Source of the DNA: a bacterium
GTDB lineage: Bacteria; Chloroflexota; Dormibacteria; UBA8260; Bog-877
Direction: 5' to 3'
Length of the DNA stretch: 52,450 nt
Assembly: GCA_021802115.1 (NCBI GenBank)
Contig: JAKABA010000014.1
Span: forward strand, 1 to 52,450
Part shown: in pieces, positions 24,207 to 32,754 of the stretch
Position numbering within the stretch: the first letter of the stretch is position 1
How the letters are laid out: every line of letters begins with the position of its first letter
Made by a program: the position numbers and the translations under genes
The notes under the pieces: generated by a model
What the model saw: the letters and a program-made list of their open reading frames with translations, nothing else
The model's database searches: none
What the model was told of the DNA's origin: nothing

Positions 24207-25540
24207 GCGGGCACCGGGTCGAGGGTCCGCAGCCGGCCGCCGTCGGCCACCACCACCAGGTCACCCACCTGCTCTGCGAAGTCGCGGTCGCTGGTGGCCA
24301 CCAGCACCGCCGCCCCCTGGTTGGCGAGCCGGTCCACGGCCAGAAACAGTGCCTGCCGCGACGCCTGGTCGGCTGCCCTGGTGGGCTCGTCGAGAAAGAC
24401 CATCTCTGGCTCTCCGACCAGGATCGCGGCGAGGGCCACCCGCTGCCGCTGGCCAGTGCTTAGATCTCGCGGGTCCCGGCCCGTGAGCTGCCCTAGACCG
24501 AACTCGGCAGTGACCTCGCTCCCCGAGCCCGCCAGTCTCAGCCAGCGGATCGTCTGCTGGATTTCGGCCTGAACGGTCGCGTGATGGAGCAGGGCTCCGG
24601 GGTCCTGAGGGAGATAGGCTCGGCGGCCCGGCTCACGGTGAAGGCCACCTTGGATGGGCTTGAGCAGCCCGGCCAGGGTGCGCAGCAAAGTGGTCTTGCC
24701 GGCTCCGTTGGCCCCGGTCACGGCTACTACCTCACCCCGGTGGCAGCGCAGGTTCACCCCTTCGAGCACAGCCTGCTCGTACCCGACTGCGAGCGAGGTC
24801 GCCTCCCACGCCAGCTCCCCGGAGGTACGCGAACCCGGCTGGCGGAGGGGCCAGACGGGCGCCGGCTCGGGACCGGACAGCCTGCCCGCCCTCAGGAAGA
24901 CGCGACTCACTCCTAGATCCGGGAGCCGCTGGGGCCGGTGGTCAGCGACCACGACCGCGACGCCGTGGGCGACCAGCCGGTCGAGCTGCTGGCGCAGAGA
25001 CCGAGCGCCCTCTTCGTCAAGCTGCGATGTGGGCTCATCCAAGACCAGCAGCCGCGGCTCCATGGCCAGCGCCCCGGCCAGGGCCACCCGCTGGCGCTCG
25101 CCACCCGAGAGCGTCGCCACCCGACGCCGCGCCAGGTGGGGTATCCCCATCGCGACCAGCGCGCGCTCGACGCGCTGCCTGACCACCGCCGCCGAGAGTC
25201 CCAGGTTGGCGGGCCCGAAGGCCACCTCTTGATCAACCACGGGCAGCACCATCTGTGCCTCCGGTTCCTGAAACACCAGCGCGACCCGCTGGGCGAGCAG
25301 CCGTGGCGTTACCCCTCGAAGGTCATGGCCTAGGACCTCGACCCGCCCGCTGGCAACCCCCCCATGGAAATGGGGTACCAGGCCGTCGAGGCAACGAAGC
25401 AGGGTGGTCTTGCCACTTCCGGAGGGCCCCGCCACCAGGGTCATGCCGTCCTCGAGAGCCAGGCTGAGATCCGCAAGCGCGGCGGCAGAGGCCTCTGGAT
25501 AGCGGTACGTGAAGTCGGTGAAGCGCGCCGTGATCGCCAT
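24203..25540 (-). CDS. ecfA: EcfA, fused double ATPase of the ECF transporter
   Basis: A 445-residue protein with two complete ABC ATPase domains in one chain. The first has Walker A GPSGSGKTT (about 39-47), Q-loop FQEPEAQMV, signature LSGGERQRV and Walker B LLVLDEPTSQLD. The second has GANGAGKTT, LPQDPGALL, signature LSTGQRQRV and MVFLDEPTRAAD. QEPEAQMV and QDPGALL are ECF-type Q-loops. It drives uptake with EcfT and the S component. The gene starts immediately after the ecfT stop (TAGATG) and overlaps the S-component gene by GTGA. The signature Gly to Thr change in the second site is the only visible departure. Confidence 0.93.
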   Translation of the reverse strand: MAITARFTDFTYRYPEASAAALADLSLALEDGMTLVAGPSGSGKTTLLRCLDGLVPHFHGGVASGRVEVLGHDLRGVTPRLLAQRVALVFQEPEAQMVLPVVDQEVAFGPANLGLSAAVVRQRVERALVAMGIPHLARRRVATLSGGERQRVALAGALAMEPRLLVLDEPTSQLDEEGARSLRQQLDRLVAHGVAVVVADHRPQRLPDLGVSRVFLRAGRLSGPEPAPVWPLRQPGSRTSGELAWEATSLAVGYEQAVLEGVNLRCHRGEVVAVTGANGAGKTTLLRTLAGLLKPIQGGLHREPGRRAYLPQDPGALLHHATVQAEIQQTIRWLRLAGSGSEVTAEFGLGQLTGRDPRDLSTGQRQRVALAAILVGEPEMVFLDEPTRAADQASRQALFLAVDRLANQGAAVLVATSDRDFAEQVGDLVVVADGGRLRTLDPVPA

Positions 25541-26356
25541 CTAGACGAGCCCAGGCAGGAGCAGCAGAAGGCTGGCCAGGAGCGGCAGCCAATCGACGGC
25601 GGGAAGCTCCAGACTGGGGTATGGTTGCCAGCCTCCAGCCCTCCCCAGCAGCAGGGCCGTGATGAAGACCGCGATCGCCAGCGCGGCGGAGATGGCATCG
25701 AGCAGATCGCGTCCGCTCCAGGCTGGGGTCCAGACCTTGGTCCGGCCCCCTGACGCGAAGCCGCGGGCATCCATGGCCTCGGCCAGCAGGACCGAGCCCT
25801 CGATCGCGGTGAGCACCGCGGGAACCGCCACCGCCCGCCAGGAGCGGGGCCCCCGTGGCCGCCAGCCTCGCATCGCCTGCGCCTCCCTCACGGTGCTGAA
25901 GCTCTGGCCCAGTCGAGGCACCAGAGTGATGGCCGAGCCCAGCGCGGCACCGGTGCGGTGGAGATGGCGCGGTAGCGCCTCGACCAACTGCTGGGAGTCC
26001 ACCACCAGGGCCAGTGCACTCCCAGCCAGCAGGCAGGCGCCCAGCCCCAGGGCGACGTCGAAACCAAACGCCGCCGCCTCCACGGTGAGCGTGCCGCCGA
26101 TGGCAGGCAGCCAACCCGGCAGCGCCCAGACCACATCCTGCCCGGTGTGGCTGAGCAGAAAGTTGAGTCCGACCCCGCCCAGGCATGCCAATCCGACCCA
26201 GGCCAGCAACCGTGACACCCTGACCGCGGGACGCCGCCGCACAAGGACCATGGTGAGAGCTGCCAGCAGGGCGATCGCACGGTAGACCGGATCCTCAGTC
26301 CCCAGCGACAGCAGCAGCACAGCCGCGGCCCAGAGCAGCAGCGCCCGCGGATTCAC
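25541..26356 (-). CDS. ecfT: EcfT transmembrane coupling protein
   Basis: A 271-residue membrane protein with four to six helices and the cytoplasmic coupling helices, including VREAQAMRGWRPRG and LAEAMDARGF, which carry the Ala-Arg-Gly motifs EcfT uses to dock in the ATPase grooves. GTG 26356 is chosen because hydrophobic sequence starts at once; the frame opening at 26422 would run deep into the lipoprotein gene. It lies 11 bases after that lipoprotein gene. Confidence 0.88.
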   Translation of the reverse strand: MNPRALLLWAAAVLLLSLGTEDPVYRAIALLAALTMVLVRRRPAVRVSRLLAWVGLACLGGVGLNFLLSHTGQDVVWALPGWLPAIGGTLTVEAAAFGFDVALGLGACLLAGSALALVVDSQQLVEALPRHLHRTGAALGSAITLVPRLGQSFSTVREAQAMRGWRPRGPRSWRAVAVPAVLTAIEGSVLLAEAMDARGFASGGRTKVWTPAWSGRDLLDAISAALAIAVFITALLLGRAGGWQPYPSLELPAVDWLPLLASLLLLLPGLV

Positions 26357-26367
26357 GACTTCGCCGG

Positions 26368-26844
26368 TCAGCCCTTGGGCGGCTTGGGGGGAGCGGCTGG
26401 GTCGCCGGTGCCAAAGTGCCATCCCAGCGCGTCACCGGGGCGCAGATGGATGTCGGAGATGCCAGTCTGAGCCAACCGCCATGGGCCCTGGCCACTCCAG
26501 GTGAAGAGCGCCCAGTAAGGTTGTCCAGAGGCGAAGCAGTTGGTGTAGGCCGCCGGCTCGCGGTCGATCTGACAGACGGCATCGCCGTAACTGAAGTGCT
26601 TGATGGCGAACTCGATCCCGCTGCGCTTCATGGCCGTCTCGGCGGGGATTTCCGCCGCCGTGAAGGCGACGCAGCTGTCCACCACCTTTTTGCTCGCCAG
26701 CTCGACCACCACCTCCACCCGATGGCCGCTGCCACACTGCTGGCCGCCCCCCCCGCCGGCGGCGGCTGCCGCCCCGCATCCGGCCACCAGCGCCGCCAGG
26801 AAAACAGGGGCCAGAATCGCGCTGACCACTTGAGACGACCTCAT
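26368..26844 (-). CDS. DUF4430-like lipoprotein of the cobalamin operon
   Basis: A 158-residue lipoprotein: signal peptide with lipobox (LVAGC), then a Gly-rich linker and a domain ending YWALFTWSGQGPWRLAQTGI followed by SDIHLRPGDALGWHFG. That end resembles DUF4430, which is related to the C-terminal domain of transcobalamin and intrinsic factor. First gene after the cobalamin riboswitch, ahead of EcfT, so it may capture corrinoid outside the cell for the transporter. Start ATG 26844 follows GGGAGGTGG. Two internal Cys (QQCGSG, DSCVAF) and one in DAVCQID could form a bond. The DUF4430 call is from pattern only. Confidence 0.75.
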   Translation of the reverse strand: MRSSQVVSAILAPVFLAALVAGCGAAAAAGGGGGQQCGSGHRVEVVVELASKKVVDSCVAFTAAEIPAETAMKRSGIEFAIKHFSYGDAVCQIDREPAAYTNCFASGQPYWALFTWSGQGPWRLAQTGISDIHLRPGDALGWHFGTGDPAAPPKPPKG

Positions 26845-26939
26845 CGTCTCCACCTCCCGGCGGCAACAATTGCCCCCCACGCCAGAACTGGGCCTGCCGC
26901 CAGAGGCCGTCCTTCCCGTTGCGCGCGGGGGTACGAGAT

Positions 26940-27105
26940 ACCCGCTCGGGCCGGTCTCCTGGCTTGCGGATCAGCGCCCAAAACCGCCTTCCCAGGATCG
27001 CTCCCGGTGGCTCGCTGGCTTGGGCTCCCCGCTCACAGTTGCGCGACAGCTCCGGATTTGGGACCACTTCCCGCACCGGATTCCCATTCGCTCGAGGGGC
27101 TATTC
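26940..27105 (-). promoter_or_regulatory. Cobalamin (B12) riboswitch
   Basis: On the minus strand the conserved blocks occur in the right order: GGGAATCCGGTG (27085-27074), the central GAGCTGTCGCGCAACTGTG (about 27052-27034), and the B12 box GCCAGGAGACCGG (26963-26951). It ends about 95 bases ahead of the lipoprotein start. Riboswitches of this class turn down expression when adenosylcobalamin or a related corrinoid is bound. It controls the lipoprotein-ecfT-ecfA-S operon. Exact P1 ends are approximate. Confidence 0.93.
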
Positions 27106-27121
27106 GATTGTGTGGCGAATG

Positions 27122-27781
27122 TTAGTCGAAATCGGCCCCAGCCGGCTGCCCGATCGGCTCTGGCCCCGGGCTTGGCAGCGGAATGAGCCGAAACTCAAAG
27201 TGGACCAGGCGCGAGTCAGAACGCGAGGGGCGGACAGGGGTGGTGGAACCTCGCCGCAGCGAGTGCGCGGCGACCAGTTTGTCGAGATCCTCCCGCAGGG
27301 CCACGGCCTCTTCCACGGTGAGGTCCAGGATGTCTTGGCTGAGGCCGCCCGCCGCCCGCCAACCGGCGGCCTCCTCGGCCTCCGTGTCCAAGTACGCCAT
27401 GGTCCGGCGCTCGGAGAGTGCCAGCACCTGCTGGGCCAGGCCCCGAGCCGCGGCGTTGAACTCTGGAGTGACCACGGATGGGTCCTCCGGCGCCATCGAG
27501 AGGTTGCGAAAGGTGGCCCGCCACGGCCGCCGGCGATGGTCCTCAGAGGAGGGCGCCTCCACCACCAACCCCGCCCTTCCCAGCAAGCGCAGGTGATAGC
27601 TGCACGCGGATGGGCTGAGACCGGTGAGACCGGCGCACTGAGTGGCCGTCATCGGCCCCTCCAGAACCAGCCGCTCCAGAATCCGCATCCGCGCGGGATG
27701 AGCGATTGCGCGCAGGGTGGCGGCGTCCCGAATCACCAACGACCGGTCGAGATCGGGCGCCCTCGACTCTGAGCTCGTCAC
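27122..27781 (-). CDS. ArsR-type winged-helix regulator
   Basis: A 219-residue protein with an N-terminal winged helix: TLRAIAHPARMRILERLVLE, then TATQCAGLTGLSPSACSYHL for the recognition helix, then RLLGRAGLVVEAP for the wing. The longer C-terminal half is helical and acidic (TEAEEAAGWRAAGGLS, LTVEEAVALREDLDKL), as in ArsR-like regulators of transporters. No Cys cluster for metal sensing is visible. It is immediately upstream of the riboswitch on the same strand, but the riboswitch makes its own start likely, so targets are unclear. Confidence 0.85.
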   Translation of the reverse strand: MTSSESRAPDLDRSLVIRDAATLRAIAHPARMRILERLVLEGPMTATQCAGLTGLSPSACSYHLRLLGRAGLVVEAPSSEDHRRRPWRATFRNLSMAPEDPSVVTPEFNAAARGLAQQVLALSERRTMAYLDTEAEEAAGWRAAGGLSQDILDLTVEEAVALREDLDKLVAAHSLRRGSTTPVRPSRSDSRLVHFEFRLIPLPSPGPEPIGQPAGADFD

Positions 27782-27893
27782 CTGGCCATCCTAGATCCAA
27801 CGCGGGTCGCGGGCAGCGAGGCGGGGAGCCGCGCCTCATCGGCCGGGTGAACCCAGGTCGCCGTTGCCGCTATGGCATCTAGAGTCAGCGGCC

Positions 27894-28298
27894 CTACTCC
27901 GCTCCCTCCGCCTCCAGATTGGCGGCGTCTGCGGCGTGGACGCGAAAGAGCAGCTTGTGCATCTGGCGGGTTAGGTGGAGACGCTCCTCCTCGAGCCGGG
28001 ACCGCTTGCGGGCCTGGTGAATGAGATGCAGAGTGCCCCCGGCCGCGATGCAAGCGCCCACGTCGCTGGTGACGTTGGTGTAATTGCCGCCGATGAGTTC
28101 AGCCTTGGCGCTCACCACCACCCCCAGCAGCGGTAGCAGCACCAGATACACCCCCAGGCCGAGCAGGAAAAATATGTGCAGCTTGCTGGCCAGGACGCGG
28201 GGCACCAAGCCCAGCAGGTGATCCATTCGCGACTCCGGGGTCGCCAGGTTGGCGAGCGAGTCGAAGTTGGAGTCAGATGATCCAGGGTCGTCGGGCAT
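27894..28298 (-). CDS. Small membrane protein with two helices, unknown
   Basis: A 134-residue protein. Residues about 36-62 (KLHIFFLLGLGVYLVLLPLL, GVVV) form a long hydrophobic helix and about 76-92 (SDVGACIAAGGTLHLIHQAR) a weaker one; the last 40 residues are a charged helix (RSRLEEERLHLTRQMHKLLF) that could be a coiled coil. Family unknown to me. GC-rich third positions and a clean start support a real gene. Confidence 0.6.
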   Translation of the reverse strand: MPDDPGSSDSNFDSLANLATPESRMDHLLGLVPRVLASKLHIFFLLGLGVYLVLLPLLGVVVSAKAELIGGNYTNVTSDVGACIAAGGTLHLIHQARKRSRLEEERLHLTRQMHKLLFRVHAADAANLEAEGAE

Positions 28299-28527
28299 GA
28301 GAGGCCTCCCGGGAAAACGGCAGGCGCAAAGCGGCGGGACCGAGACCCCCGTCAGCGCCTGCCGGGGCGGATATTGGCGCCAATCCTACGGCCCGCCCCG
28401 TCTCCTCGCGGCCTCGCCGCCAGCGCCGGTCCGGGGCTGGCGCCCCAGGCAAAGCCGACACCAGGTCCGCCCCGAGACCTTGATCCAGGCGCCCGCGGCC
28501 AACCCCTGGGCTCGACCCCGGATCAGC

Positions 28528-29562
28528 TCAGTAGAAGACCCTGGCTAGTTCGTACAGGTCCTGGGGCACTCGACGCTGGCCCGCGGCGACCTCGGCGAGG
28601 GTCGCCACCGCGATCCCGTCGCCGCGCTTGACGGGAATGACCCCGAATCGACCCTCCCTGATCAGGTCATAGGCGGCAGCGCCAACCCGGGTCGCCCAGA
28701 TCCGGTCGTAGGCGGTAGGAGCCCCTCCACGCTGGGTGTAGCCGAGCACTGTGACGCGCGACTCGAAGCCAGTCGCGGCCTCGATCTGCTCTGCCAGCTG
28801 CGGCCCCACGCCGCGCCGGCTGAGCAGGAGGTGCCCGAACGCGTCGCGAGCTCCAGCCTGGTCGTCGGCACTCGGCGGGCCGCCGACAGTGGCCCCCTCG
28901 GCGACCACCACGATGCTGAAGTCGCGGCCGCGGGCGCGCCGGCTCTGAAGATGCTGGACGATCTCCTCCAGCTGAATCGCGAACTCGGGAATGACGATCA
29001 TGTCGGCTCCGCCGGCGAGGCCACCCATCAGCGCCACCCAGCCGGTGTCACGCCCCATCACCTCCACCACCATCACCCGGTGGTGGGCGGCCGCGGTTGT
29101 GTGCAGCCGGTCCAGCGCCTCGGTGACGATGCTGACCGAGGTGTCGAAGCCGACGCAGTACTCGGTCACCTGGAGGTCATTGTCCACCGTCTTGGGGACC
29201 CCGACCACCGCCAGCCCGCGGTCCGCCAAGGCCGCGGCCACCGACAGGGTGTCGTCGCCGCCAAGGGTGATCAGGGCGTCGAGGCCAGCCGCTTCGAAGT
29301 TGGCGACCACCGCCCTCATGCTTTGCTCGCTGGAGAGCGGGTTGACCCTGGATGTTCCCAGGATCGTCCCCCCCACGGCGAGGATGCCGGAGACCTGGTG
29401 CGGGTCGATCACGCGCATGTCGAGCTCCTCGACCAGGCCCGCCCAACCGTTGTGGATCCCAACCACCTCGCCACCGTCGGCGAGGGCTTTCCGGGCAATC
29501 GCGCGGATTGCCGCATTGAGTCCCGGCGCGTCCCCACCCCCAGTCAGGACCCCTACCCGCAT
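28528..29562 (-). CDS. pfkA: 6-phosphofructokinase with pyrophosphate-type specificity residues
   Basis: A 344-residue PFK-A family enzyme that phosphorylates fructose 6-phosphate in glycolysis. N-terminal TGGGDAPGLNA, phosphoryl-donor loop LGGDDTLSV (101-105 is GGDDT), catalytic loop PKTVDNDL (123-130), and substrate block MGRDTGW are all visible. In the family, Gly at the fourth position of GGDG marks ATP use, while Asp there plus Lys in PKT marks pyrophosphate use; both PPi-type residues are present here. It would then be a reversible PPi-dependent enzyme. Start ATG 29562 has GAGGAGACG ahead. It stands alone. Confidence 0.92.
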   Translation of the reverse strand: MRVGVLTGGGDAPGLNAAIRAIARKALADGGEVVGIHNGWAGLVEELDMRVIDPHQVSGILAVGGTILGTSRVNPLSSEQSMRAVVANFEAAGLDALITLGGDDTLSVAAALADRGLAVVGVPKTVDNDLQVTEYCVGFDTSVSIVTEALDRLHTTAAAHHRVMVVEVMGRDTGWVALMGGLAGGADMIVIPEFAIQLEEIVQHLQSRRARGRDFSIVVVAEGATVGGPPSADDQAGARDAFGHLLLSRRGVGPQLAEQIEAATGFESRVTVLGYTQRGGAPTAYDRIWATRVGAAAYDLIREGRFGVIPVKRGDGIAVATLAEVAAGQRRVPQDLYELARVFY

Positions 29563-30081
29563 CCTACGTCTCCTCTGATAGGCGAATCAGCGTCTATGCA
29601 ACTCTAAGCGACTCCGAGACCAGCGTCGCCGAGCCCCTGGAGATGAAGTCGTCTCGAGGGGTGACCGGGGAGGCCTGGTCGTTGCGGCGGAGGCAAAGCC
29701 CGCCTGGGGCGGGGTCCGGGGAACACCGTCCCCGGCAGGGGCGTGGCGTCGGCCGGTGACCGTGCACCACGTCCGGGTCCGTCTCGAGCCGCGACCGCCC
29801 CAATCCCACAGATGTCCCCTGTAGCTCCGGCTCCCGTCGAATGAGTCGTGGCGGCTACGGCCCCTCCTCGGAGCACCTCGCGAGGGACAAACGGGCTCCC
29901 GGAGACGGCCCGACCCCGGTGGCCGGGGATCTCGGCGCAACCCGGGCCAACCAGCAGCCCCGCCCACCCACGAGTTTTCACCTAGTCCAAATGGCGGGTA
30001 ATCCCCCTCACCCCCGGGCCGAGCGGCTGCCAGCATGGAAACGGCCATCAATCATCGGTAGAGAAGTACTAGGAGCAGGGT
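29563..30081. other. Divergent intergenic region, no gene seen
   Basis: About 520 bases separate the divergent phosphofructokinase and cupredoxin-like genes. Frames here are short and lack coding character. It must hold both promoters, but I cannot place them with confidence; AGGAGCAGGG just before 30082 is the ribosome site for the plus-strand gene. Confidence 0.45.
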
Positions 30082-30744
30082 ATGGACGTGAAGGGAACCC
30101 CGATTGAGCGCGAGCCGGGAATGTGGATTCTGGGGGTGATGATCGTGGCCGCCCTGATGGCGGCGGTGGTGCTCATCGGCGGCTACGCCGAAGGTTGGGG
30201 CGGGCACCTGCGCATCTCCCAGGGGGCGGTGCCTCTGGGCGCCACCAGCGGGACCGCCAGCGCCACCCTCAACTTGACCATCGTGACCGGCCAGATGATG
30301 GGATCCGGTTCGCTCGGCCCGGCCTACGTGCCCTCCGACTTCTCCGTACCCGCCAATTCGACCGTGAAGGTGACGGTGACCGACTTTGACAACGCCACCC
30401 CCCTCACCGGCGCGTTCACCAAGTTCGCCAAAGTGACCGGGACGGTGGGGAACGTGATGCAGGTGCAGGGGATCAACCCGCTCGCTCCCAACACAACGGT
30501 GGGCGGGTTGCACACCCTCAGCTACCTCGCCCCCAGCCAGGTAGCCCATACCCTCACCATCCCGCAGCTCGGGCTCAACGTCCCCATGGCCGGCCAGTCC
30601 CGCATCACCTTCGTGATCCACACCGGCAAGGCCGGCAGCTACCTGTGGCAGTGCATGGACCCGTGTGGCAACGGGGATGGCGGCTTGGGGGCCCCGATGG
30701 GACTCAAGGGTTACATGGCCGGAACCATGACGGTCACCGGCTGA
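30082..30744 (+). CDS. Membrane-anchored cupredoxin-like protein
   Basis: A 220-residue protein with one N-terminal helix (about 14-36: MWILGVMIVAALMAAVVLIG) and an outer beta domain. The C-terminal half has cupredoxin features: VPANSTVKVTVTDFDNATPL, a His in QVAHTLTIPQLG, and the ligand loop WQCMDPCGNGDGGLGAPM. The loop has two Cys three residues apart and a downstream Met, a little like cytochrome oxidase subunit II, but the second His of a normal copper site is absent. It may bind copper in an unusual way or be redox active through the Cys pair. Good ribosome site; followed by a strong hairpin. Confidence 0.75.
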   Translation: MDVKGTPIEREPGMWILGVMIVAALMAAVVLIGGYAEGWGGHLRISQGAVPLGATSGTASATLNLTIVTGQMMGSGSLGPAYVPSDFSVPANSTVKVTVTDFDNATPLTGAFTKFAKVTGTVGNVMQVQGINPLAPNTTVGGLHTLSYLAPSQVAHTLTIPQLGLNVPMAGQSRITFVIHTGKAGSYLWQCMDPCGNGDGGLGAPMGLKGYMAGTMTVTG

Positions 30745-30810
30745 TCGAACCTGGCATACGCGACAGACACGCCCCGGGGAGGGGGCGACATTCCGCCCTT
30801 CGCGACCGGG

Positions 30811-30844
30811 CCGGGGGAGAACCTCGCAAGCGGTTCTCCCCCGG
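30811..30844 (+). terminator. Strong hairpin after the cupredoxin-like gene
   Basis: CCGGGGGAGAACC (30811-30823) pairs perfectly with GGTTCTCCCCCGG (30832-30844) around an 8-base loop. Only TCTTC follows rather than a clear T-run, so termination efficiency is uncertain. It lies 66 bases past the stop codon. Confidence 0.65.
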
Positions 30845-31105
30845 TCTTCGCGGCGGGTGAGCGGGTGAGTGGCTTCGAGGGCCGCCCGGATCTAGTGCGG
30901 GGGATGGCCATGCCGGGGACCCAGGTGGGGCGGCAGGGCCGATGCGCGGTGTCGACCAGGGAGGGCCGGCGCGGTTCGGCGGTGGCCCAGCCCTCACCGG
31001 TGACTCCTTGACGGCCGGAGCCGGGGCGGGCGCCCGAGGCGCCGCCAGCGGGATGGCTTCGAGTGCGGGCGCAACGGATTCCCCGGCGCACGGGGGCCGC
31101 GGGCG

Positions 31106-31543
31106 GTGAGCGCCCCGAGTCGGCTGCGCTACCAGGTGCGGGCCGAGCTGAGCGCTGGGGGCCGGGCCGTGGTCCAGGCCGGATCGACCGCCATCAGCTT
31201 CGATGCCAGCGCGGAGTCAGAGAGCACGCTACCAGGGCCGGCGGACCTCCTGGCGGCAGCTCTGGCCGCCTGCCTCTCCAAGAACATCGAGCGCTTCTCC
31301 CACATCCTGGAGTTCCGCTACCGGCGGGCCGTGGTCCTGGTCGAGGTGGAGCGCCAGCAGCCCCCGCCGCGGATCTCTAGATCCCACTACCTCATTCGGA
31401 TTGACACCGAGGAGCCAGACCGGCGGCTCGAATTGCTCCATCTCAACCTGCGCCGGCACGGCACGATCACCAACACCGTGGCGGCATCCGGCGAGCTGAG
31501 CGGCGAGCTGACCCGCTGGCGGGACCCGGCAGAGCCGGGCTGA
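31106..31543 (+). CDS. OsmC-family protein with a single cysteine
   Basis: A 145-residue OsmC/Ohr-like protein. ADLLAAALAACLSKNIERFS is the conserved helix with the first peroxidatic-type Cys; the later helix (RLELLHLNLRRHGTITNTVA) sits where a second Cys (usually in a CPVH-type motif) should be, and it has none. OsmC proteins reduce organic peroxides using both Cys, so this one may use another chemistry. GTG 31106 is the likely start. Convergent with the DUF302 gene. Confidence 0.75.
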   Translation: MSAPSRLRYQVRAELSAGGRAVVQAGSTAISFDASAESESTLPGPADLLAAALAACLSKNIERFSHILEFRYRRAVVLVEVERQQPPPRISRSHYLIRIDTEEPDRRLELLHLNLRRHGTITNTVAASGELSGELTRWRDPAEPG

Positions 31544-31566
31544 GAGACGTTCGCGAGGAACGGCAA

Positions 31567-31983
31567 TCAGACGCCCTGGCTGCCTCGCTGACCGGAGTTG
31601 AGGCTGGCCATGGCCAGGCCCATGCGGCGGCCGGCCTCGCTGGCCGGGACGCGCAGCCCCTCGTTGGCCTCGAGTTCCCCGATCACCGCGGGGTCCAGAG
31701 CATGGACCTGAGTGCGCTCCCCGTCCCAGCGAATGGCGACGCTGCAGGGCAGCAGCGCCCCCACCTGCGGATCCAGGCTCAGCACCTGGTCGGCGATGGT
31801 GGGATTGCAGATTCCCAGGATCAGGTACGGGTTGATCTCCTTGCCGATCTTCTCGCGCAGGGTCCTCTGGACGTCGACTGTCGTGAGCAGACCGAAGCCC
31901 TGATCGGCGAACGCCTGCTGGACGGCCGTGACGGCCGCCTCAAACGGCAGGTCAAGGCTGACGCTGTTGACGTACTTCACCAC
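31567..31983 (-). CDS. DUF302 family protein
   Basis: A 138-residue soluble protein. SLDLPFEAAVTAVQQAFADQ, GFGLLTTVDVQRTL, EINPYLILGICNPTIADQVL and LPCSVAIRWDG match the DUF302 fold block by block. Role unknown; such proteins often neighbour stress or thiol genes, as here with OsmC. A short extra helix (GRRMGLAMASLNSGQ) follows the domain. Confidence 0.85.
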   Translation of the reverse strand: MVKYVNSVSLDLPFEAAVTAVQQAFADQGFGLLTTVDVQRTLREKIGKEINPYLILGICNPTIADQVLSLDPQVGALLPCSVAIRWDGERTQVHALDPAVIGELEANEGLRVPASEAGRRMGLAMASLNSGQRGSQGV

Positions 31984-32121
31984 TCCTCCTCAAGGAAAAA
32001 CTCGGCCGGCAGCGGGCCACGCTGCCGGAATGGGTCCGTCGACCGCAGGTTCGTCCGCCGCTCCGCCCGGCTCAGCCCCGATTGTGACCGCACCTGACCG
32101 GCGACGGGCCCTGGCAAGCAT

Positions 32122-32271
32122 CTAGAGCAGGTGCGTCGCAGGCCCAGCGCCCCCCACGGTCGGGTAGTCGTTGAGGACTGTCTTGGACATGCCGAGGACT
32201 TGATACTGCCGCACCGGGTCAGGAAACTCGGCGGCTGCAACGGTCGCTGCGGTCACCCACGGCGTGGTCAT
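32122..32271 (-). CDS. Possible 49-residue protein
   Basis: ATG 32271 overlaps the stop of the frame at 32268-32465 (ATGA), the coupling style of this genome. The product (MTTPWVTAATVAAAEFPDPV and on) has no recognised domain. Support is the overlap and GC-rich third positions only. Confidence 0.3.
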   Translation of the reverse strand: MTTPWVTAATVAAAEFPDPVRQYQVLGMSKTVLNDYPTVGGAGPATHLL

Positions 32272-32465
32272 CTCGCTTCTGACTGGGGCGGAACACGGGC
32301 TGGGGGCCGCAGGGAGTGGTCGAGCTGGCGAAGACCCCCAGCAGCACCTCCGAGTCCAGGGCGCAGAGCTGGCGCACCGTACCGAAGCAGTGCCAGGACA
32401 GCGGCCGCCAGGCCCCCGGCGAGTCCGACCGCGGAGGCGGAGTGCGGCCGGGCGGTTGGACTCAT
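32268..32465 (-). CDS. Possible 65-residue protein with one hydrophobic segment
   Basis: From ATG 32465 the frame codes SAVGLAGGLAAAVLALLRYG, a weak membrane or signal segment, then an Arg/Pro-rich tail. Codon use is plausible and it is coupled to the next small frame. No family recognised. Confidence 0.3.
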   Translation of the reverse strand: MSPTARPHSASAVGLAGGLAAAVLALLRYGAPALRPGLGGAAGGLRQLDHSLRPPARVPPQSEAR

Positions 32466-32754
32466 GGTCAGACTTTAGCCGGTCGTCGGCGAACTCAGCC
32501 GCCCGGGCCCACTCGTAGGATTCCGTCGTTCCGGCTGGCTGGTAATGACGGGCAGGCCGACGCCCAAACTGGCGGCCGCAGCTGGTGGGTGGTTCCACTC
32601 GGCATGGCGCTGAGGGAATCACCCTAGATCCTCGGTCAGCTTAAGGCCAAGCTGGGGATATGAGTTCTACCCAGGGCTCACCGCCCGCAAGGGAACAGCG
32701 GAACAAGTTGGACGAGCGACCGATTCGCGGCAGACCTGAAAAGGAGGTCGACAA

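Noticed and set aside
32122..32622. 166-codon minus frame as one gene
   Set aside because: Its first two thirds are Arg/Pro/Ser-rich with no start context; the coding-like part fits better as two small overlapping frames (32268-32465 and 32122-32271).
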